Origin: Bacteroidales bacterium
GTDB lineage: Bacteria; Bacteroidota; Bacteroidia; Bacteroidales; UBA932
DNA: 64,000 nucleotides
Assembly (NCBI GenBank): GCA_028724885.1
Contig: JAQYTJ010000013.1
Location: 81,301-145,300, forward strand
Reading direction: 5' to 3'
Numbering within the stretch: position 1 is the stretch's first letter; each line of letters starts with the position of its first letter. The position numbers and the translations under genes were made by a program. The notes under the pieces are model-generated. The model did not search any database and had not been told where the DNA came from. It saw only the letters and a program-made list of their open reading frames with translations. Below, one piece after another: positions 44,113-51,340 of this stretch.

Positions 44113-44268
44113 CAAGCAGACGACCCCTGGGTGGGAAAGTGCCAGCACTAACTAGGAATAATCCCCAGTAGAGCAGCTTAATTTAACATATTCTTTTCGA
44201 GGAAAGCAGCTGGCGCATCATGAACCCAGCTGCTTCCTTTTGCTCATTCACATTCTGACCTTATTATT
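44113..44268 (+). repeat. susD1 tail with terminator, direct repeat copy B
   Basis: A detached copy of the susD1 3' end: 14 codons including the TAG stop, then the terminator stem (44201-44240, with one extra A as a bulge). No reading frame leads into it. Presumably it marks the right edge of the inserted susC2-susD2 block and now also serves as that operon's terminator. Confidence 0.88.
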
Positions 44269-44284
44269 TTGCCAAGTCTTGGCA

Positions 44285-45238
44285 CTACTCCGTATTGCTT
44301 TGTGGGGCAAGGAAGGTCTCTCCGCACACGTCGCAGGTCCTCTCCTGAGTCTGGAGATGCAAATTGGTGGCTTCGCGCAGCCTGCTGATAAACTCCGTGA
44401 CTGCGCGTCGCTGATAGGAATCCGCCAGCGTAAGCACTGACGTAGGCAGCATGATCTGCTCTTCCAGAGCGATTCTAACGATTCCGCGCACAGCAAGCGT
44501 TGCCGCATCGGGCAGTATGCTGACCCATCGATTGCTGTTCACCATATATATTATATGCGACAAATCGTCAATTTCTACCGCTGGCCACACCTCGATGCCT
44601 AGCCTTTGGGCCTCATCGTCAATACGCTGACGGATATAGAGGTTGCCCGAAGGAAGCACGAGAGGATGCATCGCAATCTGGCTCAAGTTAATCGATGCCT
44701 TGCTGGCAAGAGCATTGTGTTCTGCGACGATTGCGCAGAGGCGTGATGCGAATAGCGGACGACAGTCTATGTCAGGCTCTTCGGCATCCGGCTTGAACGT
44801 CATTGCCAAATCAATGGAGTGCTGGCGTAACAGTTCTGGCAGCATCGGAGCGGCCGCCTGGTGTATACGTAGCTGAACCTGCGAGTAGCTTCTGTTATAT
44901 TCCGTAAGCACCTCGGTCAGAAGAGACGACAGACCGAGTCCCGAAGCCAATCCGATGTCGACGCTTCCGCCCTTGAATTCACGTTGGTCGGCAAGCCGCT
45001 GGAGCCCTTGCCGAGCATCGTCGAGGATTCTGTGCGCATCTTGAAGAAACATCTGCCCCTCAGCGGTGAGCTGAATATGCTTGCCCATACGGTGGAAAAG
45101 CGGCATGCCTAATTCTATCTCCAATTGCTTCACTTGCTGTGAAAGGGTGCTCTGCGCCACATTCGACAGCCGCGCCGCCTCGGTAAAACTTAGCGTAGTA
45201 GCCGCATTAACAAAATATCTCAATTGCCTTATCTCCAT
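44285..45238 (-). CDS. LysR-family regulator with C-terminal CxxC tail
   Basis: A 317-residue LysR protein. The HTH is at about 1-60 (MEIRQLRYFVNAATTLSFTE, RLSNVAQSTLSQQVKQLE), the effector domain at about 90-295. The tail holds TCDVCGETF, a CxxC pair near the end that I do not know from OxyR or other LysR types. Starting at the ATG at 45238 gives the canonical MEIRQLRYF; an upstream extension is spurious. It is divergent from ric-hcp, and an inverted repeat GATAA-N8-TTATC lies between them. Control of the nitrosative-stress genes is inferred. Confidence 0.88.
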   Translation of the reverse strand: MEIRQLRYFVNAATTLSFTEAARLSNVAQSTLSQQVKQLEIELGMPLFHRMGKHIQLTAEGQMFLQDAHRILDDARQGLQRLADQREFKGGSVDIGLASGLGLSSLLTEVLTEYNRSYSQVQLRIHQAAAPMLPELLRQHSIDLAMTFKPDAEEPDIDCRPLFASRLCAIVAEHNALASKASINLSQIAMHPLVLPSGNLYIRQRIDDEAQRLGIEVWPAVEIDDLSHIIYMVNSNRWVSILPDAATLAVRGIVRIALEEQIMLPTSVLTLADSYQRRAVTEFISRLREATNLHLQTQERTCDVCGETFLAPQSNTE

Positions 45239-45302
45239 ATTCGTTTCATTTGCACATCGCAAACATAAGACTTTTATCTCACATTCATCGGAATTTTCGA
45301 TA

Positions 45303-45320
45303 GATAACATAGAAATTATC
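45303..45320. promoter_or_regulatory. Inverted repeat GATAA-N8-TTATC between lysR and ric
   Basis: A perfect 5-8-5 inverted repeat, 65 bases from the lysR ATG and 70 from the ric ATG; a second one, AAGAT-GTCT-ATCTT, lies at 45348-45361. Both are candidate LysR sites. An approximate -7 box for ric, TATCTTCG, overlaps the second. Confidence 0.4.
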
Positions 45321-45389
45321 CGTAAATCTCACGTTCGGGGCTTCGATAAGATGTCTATCTTCGCAGCGAAAAATTAAAAATAAACGAAT

Positions 45390-46112
45390 ATGAGCGAAAA
45401 AATAACAAAGGAAATGATCGTTGGCGACATTGTCGCCGATAACTTCAACAGGGCAAAGGTTTTCGAACATTTAGGCATCGACTACTGCTGTGGTGGCAAA
45501 ATCACATTGGAAGAAGCCTGCCGGAAAAAGAACCTCGACCCGGACAAGGTAATTGCGCACCTTGAAACTCCAGTCACCGAGGGCGACGCACCAAACTTCT
45601 CGGAATGGCCGTTAGACCTGCTTGTGGATTATGTATTGAAGAAACACCACCGCAATTTCCACCTGCATCATGAGGAATTGCTAAGCCTCGTCAAGAAGGT
45701 AGAAAATGCCCATGGCGAGCATCATCCTGAGCTCCACGAGGTACGCAAAGCAGTGGAAGAGTCGTTCGAGGAACTCGACAGCCACTTTGCCAAAGAGGAA
45801 CAAGTGCTCTTCCCTCAGCTCTACGAAATCTATGCTGCCCATGAGGAAGGCCGCCAACCAGCACCTTTCCACTGCGGATCCATATTCTATCCTATCCAGC
45901 AGATGATGCTAGAACACGACGCTACGGGTGAAACATGGCATCATATTGCTGACATCACCGAAAACTTCACTACGCCGACCGACGGTTGCAATTCCTACCG
46001 CCTGATGAACCAGCAGCTCTTCCAGTTCTTCAACGACCTCACAGAGCACGTCGCTATTGAGAACAATCTCATCTTCCCCGGCTTCATCAAGATGGAACAG
46101 AAAGGAGCATGA
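45390..46112 (+). CDS. ric: Iron-sulfur cluster repair di-iron protein Ric (YtfE/ScdA)
   Basis: A 240-residue cytosolic protein that repairs Fe-S clusters damaged by NO or oxidants. The N-terminal DUF542 domain (about 5-55) carries the redox motif YCCGGK. The hemerythrin-like domain (about 75-235) has di-iron ligands in HHRNFHLHHEE, ELDSHFAKEEQVLFP, MLEHDATGE and LTEHVAIENNLIFP. The length is that of ScdA/YtfE. It is followed by hcp, a pairing known from NO-stress regulons, and divergent from a LysR gene. Confidence 0.95.
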   Translation: MSEKITKEMIVGDIVADNFNRAKVFEHLGIDYCCGGKITLEEACRKKNLDPDKVIAHLETPVTEGDAPNFSEWPLDLLVDYVLKKHHRNFHLHHEELLSLVKKVENAHGEHHPELHEVRKAVEESFEELDSHFAKEEQVLFPQLYEIYAAHEEGRQPAPFHCGSIFYPIQQMMLEHDATGETWHHIADITENFTTPTDGCNSYRLMNQQLFQFFNDLTEHVAIENNLIFPGFIKMEQKGA

Positions 46113-46180
46113 CAGGATTCGACTTAGCAAAGCGCCAGGCCAAGAAACCAGAGATAGCCGATTATGTTATTATAGACTAA
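46109..46180 (+). CDS. Possible 23-residue coupled small ORF
   Basis: An ATG overlaps the ric stop (ATGA) and the frame runs 23 codons to TAA, ending five bases before hcp. The product would be charged and soluble (start [10 protein letters not shown], end DYVIID). The AAAGGAG before it is too close to be an ideal ribosome site. It may only couple ric to hcp, or be chance. Confidence 0.25.
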   Translation: MTGFDLAKRQAKKPEIADYVIID

Positions 46181-46184
46181 AAAT

Positions 46185-47843
46185 ATGATTGAAATGGAAA
46201 ATCAAATGTTTTGTTACCAGTGTCAGGAGACCGCCTTCGGCACAGGATGCGTGTTACGCGGAGTCTGCGGCAAGCAGCCTGCCACGGCTCATATCATGGA
46301 TTTGCTGCTCTTCACCCTCAAGGGCGTAGGCATAGCCGCCACTGCCCTGCATGAGAAAGGCATAGACGTTCCAGAAGAGGCAGACAACGTTTTGGTAGAC
46401 GGACTGTTCGCCACCATTACCAATGCCAACTTCGACAACGATGCCATCAGTCGCAAAGTGACTGCTGCTCTGAGACTCAAAGACAGCCTTGTGGCTCTTG
46501 CTAAGGAGAACGGCGTGGAGTTGCCCGACACAGAGGCGTTAAATCTAAGCGTGGCACCTTCCGACTATGAGGTAAAAGGGCGCGAGGTTGGCGTGCTCAA
46601 AGAGGAGGACACGCACCGCAGATCGCTTAAGGAACTGACCATGTATGGCCTCAAGGGGATGGCGGCCTACTATGAGCATGCTGCCAGATTGGGACACACA
46701 GACCGGGACATCATCCGCTTCATGGAGCGTGCATTGGCTACGATAGCTTCCACGACAGTATCAGATAGCGACCTTCTCTCCCTAGTCTTAGAGACAGGCA
46801 GCTACGGAGTGAAGGCCATGGCATTGCTCGACAAGGCCAACACAGACGCCTATGGACAGCCAGAAATTACCTCAGTGAACATTGGTGTCGGCAAGCGTCC
46901 TGGCATCCTGATATCCGGACACGACCTCTGCGACATTGAACAATTGCTCGAACAGACTAAGGACAGCGGCGTGGATGTTTACACCCACGGAGAAATGCTG
47001 CCTGCGCACTACTATCCACGATTGAAGAAATATTCCCACCTGGTAGGCAACTATGGAAATGCCTGGTGGAAACAGCGTGAGGAGTTCTCTCACTTCAACG
47101 GCCCTATCATCTTCACTACCAATTGCATCGTGCCGCCTACGGCATCTGCCAGCTACAGCAATCGTGTCTTCACAGCCAATTCTACAGGCTATCCAGGCTG
47201 GAAGCATATTCCTACGGATGCCAACGGACGCAAGGACTTCTCCGAGGTGATAGCACTCGCCAAGCAGTGCCAGGCTCCTGAATCGCTGGAGCAAGGACAC
47301 ATCGTTGGAGGATTTGCCCACCATCAGGTCGTGGAGCTCGCCGACAAGATCGTAGAGGCAGTAAAAAGTGGTGCCATCAGGAAGTTTGTAGTGATGAGCG
47401 GATGCGATGGAAGGATGAAGAGCCGTGACTACTACACAGAATTTGCCAAGGCTCTGCCTCATGATGTAGTGATCCTGACTTCAGGTTGTGCCAAATACAA
47501 GTACAACAAACTGAATCTCGGAGACATCAACGGCATCCCACGCGTGCTTGATGCTGGACAGTGCAACGACAGCTACTCATGGGTCGTCGTTGCTCTCAAG
47601 CTCAAGGAAATCTTCGGCCTGAACGATGTCAACGACCTGCCTATCGCCTTCAACATAGCATGGTACGAGCAGAAAGCCGTCATCGTGCTGCTCGCACTGC
47701 TCAGCCTCGGCATCAAGAACATTCATATCGGCCCGACTCTGCCAGCATTCGTGTCACCTGAACTGCTCCAAACCTTGCAGTCAGCATTCGGCCTTGGCAC
47801 CATCACCACGGTGGATGACGACATAAAGACGATGGTTGGATAA
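46185..47843 (+). CDS. hcp: Hybrid cluster protein / hydroxylamine reductase Hcp
   Basis: A 552-residue prismane protein active in NO and hydroxylamine metabolism. The N-terminal cysteines [13 protein letters not shown] followed by VLRGVC are spaced C-x2-C-x8-C-x5-C, the class I pattern of strict anaerobes that binds [4Fe-4S]. Hybrid-cluster ligands are seen in [59 protein letters not shown] and the Glu/Cys-rich [14 protein letters not shown] start at 46194 is equally possible. Its last 46 codons and terminator recur at 50303-50519. Confidence 0.96.
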   Translation: MIEMENQMFCYQCQETAFGTGCVLRGVCGKQPATAHIMDLLLFTLKGVGIAATALHEKGIDVPEEADNVLVDGLFATITNANFDNDAISRKVTAALRLKDSLVALAKENGVELPDTEALNLSVAPSDYEVKGREVGVLKEEDTHRRSLKELTMYGLKGMAAYYEHAARLGHTDRDIIRFMERALATIASTTVSDSDLLSLVLETGSYGVKAMALLDKANTDAYGQPEITSVNIGVGKRPGILISGHDLCDIEQLLEQTKDSGVDVYTHGEMLPAHYYPRLKKYSHLVGNYGNAWWKQREEFSHFNGPIIFTTNCIVPPTASASYSNRVFTANSTGYPGWKHIPTDANGRKDFSEVIALAKQCQAPESLEQGHIVGGFAHHQVVELADKIVEAVKSGAIRKFVVMSGCDGRMKSRDYYTEFAKALPHDVVILTSGCAKYKYNKLNLGDINGIPRVLDAGQCNDSYSWVVVALKLKEIFGLNDVNDLPIAFNIAWYEQKAVIVLLALLSLGIKNIHIGPTLPAFVSPELLQTLQSAFGLGTITTVDDDIKTMVG

Positions 47844-47921
47844 TTATCTCAGCGAGGGTTCTGCCTTAGCAGAAGGGCAGGATCCTCGCATGTTTTATAT
47901 ACGACAATGCCCCCCGGCAGC
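47707..47921 (+). repeat. hcp tail with terminator, direct repeat copy 1
   Basis: 215 bases: the last 45 or so codons of hcp, its stop, the terminator hairpin and about 30 bases beyond. Copy 2 lies at 50303-50519 in the same orientation. By eye there are about five substitutions and two single-base indels between them, so roughly 97 percent identity. The stretch between them holds the AlbA_2 gene and a kinase fragment. Confidence 0.92.
47852..47897 (+). terminator. hcp terminator
   Basis: GCGAGG-N3-CTGCC and GGCAG-N3-CCTCGC form a two-part stem, followed by ATGTTTTAT. It begins eight bases after the hcp stop. Confidence 0.8.
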
Positions 47922-48136
47922 CGTTATTCGAATTGTTCTGTCGCTGCGTCTTAAAATCTTAAAATGCAGCCAAATCCAAAATCCTTTGTTTAAGAATATA
48001 ATTATGAATATGTGAGAGCCTATGAATGAACGGCACCCGAGTGCGTAATTGGTATATGTCTCCATGGGCAACCTACTCGTTATGCCGTTACGCCGACAGG
48101 CCTTTTAACAAATTATTAACAATCCATCGCTAAAAG

Positions 48137-48179
48137 TTTTCTGGCCCTTTGGAAGGGCTAGAAAATGTGATTATATTTG
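48137..48179 (+). promoter_or_regulatory. Promoter overlapped by a 29-bp palindrome, AlbA_2 gene
   Basis: Promoter: TTTG (48148-48151), a 20-base spacer and TATATTTG (48172-48179). The palindrome 48137-48165 reads TTTTCT-G-GCCCTT, centre TGG, AAGGGC-T-AGAAAA, with a single unpaired position per arm, and covers the -33 box. A further half-site, AAGGGC-C-AGA, lies at 48243-48252 just before the ATG at 48255. The layout fits repression, possibly by the gene's own product. Confidence 0.65.
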
Positions 48180-48254
48180 TTGAATAGAACATTTACCTAT
48201 CAAGCATAGAACGCTGATAATCAATATTATATTTATAAAACAAAGGGCCAGATA

Positions 48255-50015
48255 ATGAGAAAGACGATAGAACAACTAAAATCGATGCGTGAGACTGAAG
48301 ACCATGTGGAGTTCAAAAAAGGTGAACAAGGGAATGTATCCTACAACGGAGGCAACAAGGCTAATCCTTCCGACAGACGCAGATGCATCCTAGGTTACGT
48401 CACTGCTCTTTGCAATGAAAGAGGCGGCTCTCTGGTCATCGGAATGCACGATTCTTATCCTCATACGGTTATTGGAACCAAGCAGAGCGAAGGCAGCATC
48501 GGTTTGCTTATGTCAAAAATCTATAATGATGTCGGCATCCGAACAGACATCTATGAACTTTATGAGGGTAACAAGCGAGTTTTGGTAATCGATGTTCCTT
48601 CACGTCCCAGAGGCAGGATCTTCAAATTCGAAGATGTTCCGCTTATGCGCGTAGGGGAAGAACTGAAACCGATGTCTGATGAAGTTTATCTCAGCATTAT
48701 TCAGGAGCAGGAACCGGATTTCTCCGAGCAGTTTTGCGAAGGCGTATCCATCAACGAACTAGACAAAGAGGCGATAGAGATATTGAAGGATAAGTATGCG
48801 AAAAAACAGAAGAATCCATCCTTCCGTTCCCTTGACAATTATCAGGCGCTCTCCGATTTGGGACTCGTCTTTCAAGGAAAAGTGACCAATGCAGCCGTTA
48901 TCCTTGTGGGCAAGAAGGATCTCATAGAAAGCAAATACCCTCAGGCGAAGATTTCACTTGAATACCGGACAGGAGAATCCAACATTCACTTTGATGCCCG
49001 AGAGTATTTTTCCGGCCCATACTACATTATGATTGACAAGCTTTGGGCCGCCATCAATTCCCGAAACGGTTCAGTGCCTGTCCGTAACGGCATATACAAA
49101 GATTACGACATCCCCCTATTCAATGAAGATGTCATTCGCGAGGCACTGAACAATGCCATCGCTCATCGAGCCTATGATATTCAAGGCGAGATAGTCGTGA
49201 AACAATATCCAACTCAGATGATCTTTGTCAATCCCGGCGGTTTCCCTCACGGGGTCACCATCGACAATATTCTCTATGTCCAGAGTACCCCGAGGAACAG
49301 GCTTCTTGCAGATGTCCTTTCGAAAACCGGGTTGGTGGAGCGTTCAGGACAAGGTGTGGACAACATATATTTGGACACTCTCTCCGAGGGCAAGCCCGCT
49401 CCCGATTACAGCAAGACGGACGACTTCTGCGTCACGCTTATCTTGTCCTCAAAGATCGAGGATGCGGCATTTTCTCAGTTCATCAATTCCATCCAGGATT
49501 CACTCCCGGACGATGCGAAGCTGAACGTCTATGACATTATTACACTGAATACAATCCGCCAGACCAAAAACCGTCAGTCTCTGGACAAGAAGATTGTTTC
49601 CAAACTGCTGACTGCTGGATACATAGAACAACGGGGGAGGACAAGCGGAACCTACTATATTTTAGGGAAAGATTACTTTGAACTTTCCGGCAAAATGTCC
49701 GAGTATTTCACGCTCACGGATTGGGATGAGAACCAGGTCCTATCAATCGTCGCTTCGTTCCTGAAGAAGAATAATACGGCGAAGATGGGCGATTTTGCAA
49801 ATCTATTTGTCGGCCACCTCTCTAGAAAGCAGATCCGCAGCTATATCGCGAAACTCGTAGAGAATGGAATGCTCGCTTATACCGGAGAAGGCAAAATGCG
49901 GACATACACATTGAGTAAACGCTATGAGAGTGAAATGGTTTTGATTACCAAAGCCGTAGAAATCGGACTCAACGAAATCAGCAGGCAGGCAAAGGACCAG
50001 AAAAAGGGCCAATAA
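48255..50015 (+). CDS. Schlafen/AlbA_2-domain protein with GHKL-like ATP-binding and winged-helix regions
   Basis: A 586-residue cytosolic protein of the group often labelled ATP-binding protein, divergent AAA-4 or RecG-like regulator. The N-terminal AlbA_2/Schlafen domain (about 8-140) begins ETEDHVEFKKG and has GYVTALCNERGGSLVIGM. A middle region includes REALNNAIAHRAYDIQGEI (about 296-314) and NPGGFPHGVT, the HATPase_c_4-type part. Two winged-helix-like stretches follow (about 425-475 and 495-555). Family members are linked to gene regulation, phage defence or RNA cleavage, none shown here. It has its own promoter and palindrome and is enclosed by hcp-tail repeats. Confidence 0.8.
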   Translation: MRKTIEQLKSMRETEDHVEFKKGEQGNVSYNGGNKANPSDRRRCILGYVTALCNERGGSLVIGMHDSYPHTVIGTKQSEGSIGLLMSKIYNDVGIRTDIYELYEGNKRVLVIDVPSRPRGRIFKFEDVPLMRVGEELKPMSDEVYLSIIQEQEPDFSEQFCEGVSINELDKEAIEILKDKYAKKQKNPSFRSLDNYQALSDLGLVFQGKVTNAAVILVGKKDLIESKYPQAKISLEYRTGESNIHFDAREYFSGPYYIMIDKLWAAINSRNGSVPVRNGIYKDYDIPLFNEDVIREALNNAIAHRAYDIQGEIVVKQYPTQMIFVNPGGFPHGVTIDNILYVQSTPRNRLLADVLSKTGLVERSGQGVDNIYLDTLSEGKPAPDYSKTDDFCVTLILSSKIEDAAFSQFINSIQDSLPDDAKLNVYDIITLNTIRQTKNRQSLDKKIVSKLLTAGYIEQRGRTSGTYYILGKDYFELSGKMSEYFTLTDWDENQVLSIVASFLKKNNTAKMGDFANLFVGHLSRKQIRSYIAKLVENGMLAYTGEGKMRTYTLSKRYESEMVLITKAVEIGLNEISRQAKDQKKGQ

Positions 50016-50046
50016 TCAAGTCAGAAAATCGAAATTCGCTATTTAA

Positions 50047-50302
50047 TTACCTGATAATCAGCGAATGCGAAGGACCAGAGTAAATATCGCAAGAACTGCC
50101 ACCACACCCGACTGCCTCGTTGCTTTCTACATCAATAGTTACATTATGGATAGAAACGAGAGACTTGACAAGCGACAAGCCGATACCAGTCCCTATTGTA
50201 TTAAAGTTACGATATTCTCCTTCATAAAAACGGCGGAAAAGGCCAAATATTGTCTTAGGTGTCATCAATTTCCAACCATTTGCGCACGATACCAGAAGCT
50301 TG
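50047..50302 (-). pseudogene. Histidine-kinase C-terminal fragment (hybrid two-component type)
   Basis: About 70 codons of a kinase ATPase domain: [20 protein letters not shown] (the G2-box region) and [18 protein letters not shown]. This is the sequence style of Bacteroidota hybrid two-component sensors. The fragment is cut on its N-terminal side exactly where the hcp-tail copy 2 begins (50303), and after VES it drifts out of the family pattern, probably by frameshift. No catalytic kinase remains. It cannot be the directly preceding half of the AraC fragment nearby, because the order on the strand is reversed. Confidence 0.75.
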
Positions 50303-50519
50303 TCGGCATCAAGAACATTCATATCGGCCCGACTCTGCCAGCATTCGTGTCACCTGAACTGCTCCAAACCTTGCCGTCAGCATTCGGACTTGGCACCATC
50401 ACCACGGTGGATGACGACATAAAGACGATGGTTGGATAAATTATCTCAGCGAGGGCTCTGCCTAAGCAGAAGGGCAGGATCCTCGCTTGTTTTATATACG
50501 ACAATGCCCCCCCGGCAGC
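50303..50519 (+). repeat. hcp tail with terminator, direct repeat copy 2
   Basis: A detached copy of the hcp 3' end, with intact reading frame to the stop (one Gln-to-Pro change) and the terminator hairpin at 50449-50486. It has no hcp gene in front of it. It abuts the kinase fragment on the left and the AraC-type fragment on the right. Confidence 0.92.
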
Positions 50520-50536
50520 TGCCCCTTCGTAACCTT

Positions 50537-51135
50537 TTACGATTCTAGCACCGATGGGGGCTTTTCGTCCATCATTTCTTTAGGGGATTTGCCAAATTTC
50601 GCCTTAAATTTCTTGCTAAAATATTTTGCATCTCCGAATCCCACTGAATAAGCAAGTTCCGATACCCTCATCTTATCTTTTTCTTCCATTATCAGCTTGT
50701 ATGCAAGCGTAAGCCTAGCATTCAGGATAAAAGCATTCGGGGTAAAACCGGTTAGGCTCTTCAGTTTCTCTGTCAACACTGTTCGAGAGACGTTCATGGC
50801 ATCGACAAAATCTGTCTGGCTAAATTCTGAATCTGCAATATGATCGTTCACGACATCAATGGCGTGCTGAAGGAATTTTTTATCGGTGGATGTATAATCA
50901 ATGTCCTTCACTTCGAAGACAAGTTGCTTGCGGAAATCAGCGCTTTTGTTCTCCTGCTTCTTTATCAGATTCATAATCATGGCAGAGAGCACAAAGAAAT
51001 TGCAAGGCTTCGTCAGATAGCCATCCGCACCATGTTTGTAACCCTCGATGCTTGAAGAATCATCCTTTTCCGCAGTTAATAATATTACAGGGATATGGCT
51101 GAATTCAACATGTTCTTTAATATATGGACATAGAC
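50537..51135 (-). pseudogene. Truncated hybrid two-component regulator: receiver remnant plus AraC HTH
   Basis: The 3' end of a hybrid two-component gene. Upstream of the first usable start the frame is open and reads LCPYIKEHVEFSHIPVILLTA and GYKHGADGYLTKPCN, the second half of a receiver domain with its conserved Lys. The AraC-type DNA-binding domain follows (about 90 residues, SRTVLTEKLKSLTGFTPNAF, ELAYSVGFGDAKYFSKKFKA) to the stop at 50537. Sensor, kinase and the first half of the receiver, including the phosphorylated Asp, are missing. Homology stops at about 51133, where a plus-strand fragment begins. Confidence 0.85.
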
Positions 51136-51327
51136 ATTAGCCTCAAGAATATTACAGTTACGAGCAAAAAGGCAGGGAACTACCCAGCCCTTACAATATA
51201 CACGAAAGGAAGCACCATCACCGGGATGAAAATCACAGGATTCACCGTGAATGGAGAAAAAATCCAAGGCACGGGAAGCCAATTCACCATTGACAATCCG
51301 GCCAATGTAGAATATAGCATAGAATAA
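51133..51327 (+). pseudogene. C-terminal fragment of a lost beta-rich enzyme
   Basis: About 64 codons ending in a normal stop: ISLKNITVTSKKAGNYPAL, then a run of short hydrophobic-polar strands (ITGMKITGFTVNGEKI, FTIDNPANVEYSIE). The style is that of the last strands of a right-handed beta-helix or beta-sandwich carbohydrate enzyme; I cannot name the family. The ATG at 51124 lies in the neighbouring regulator remnant, so the frame has no native start. Its end is 13 bases before the DUF4091 gene, consistent with a former operon. Confidence 0.55.
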
Positions 51328-51340
51328 AACCACAGATATC

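Noticed and set aside
44024..44284. Small open frame 43911-44171 and 44240-44440 as genes behind susD2
   Set aside because: They consist of the susD2 end, the duplicated susD1 tail and the antisense of lysR.
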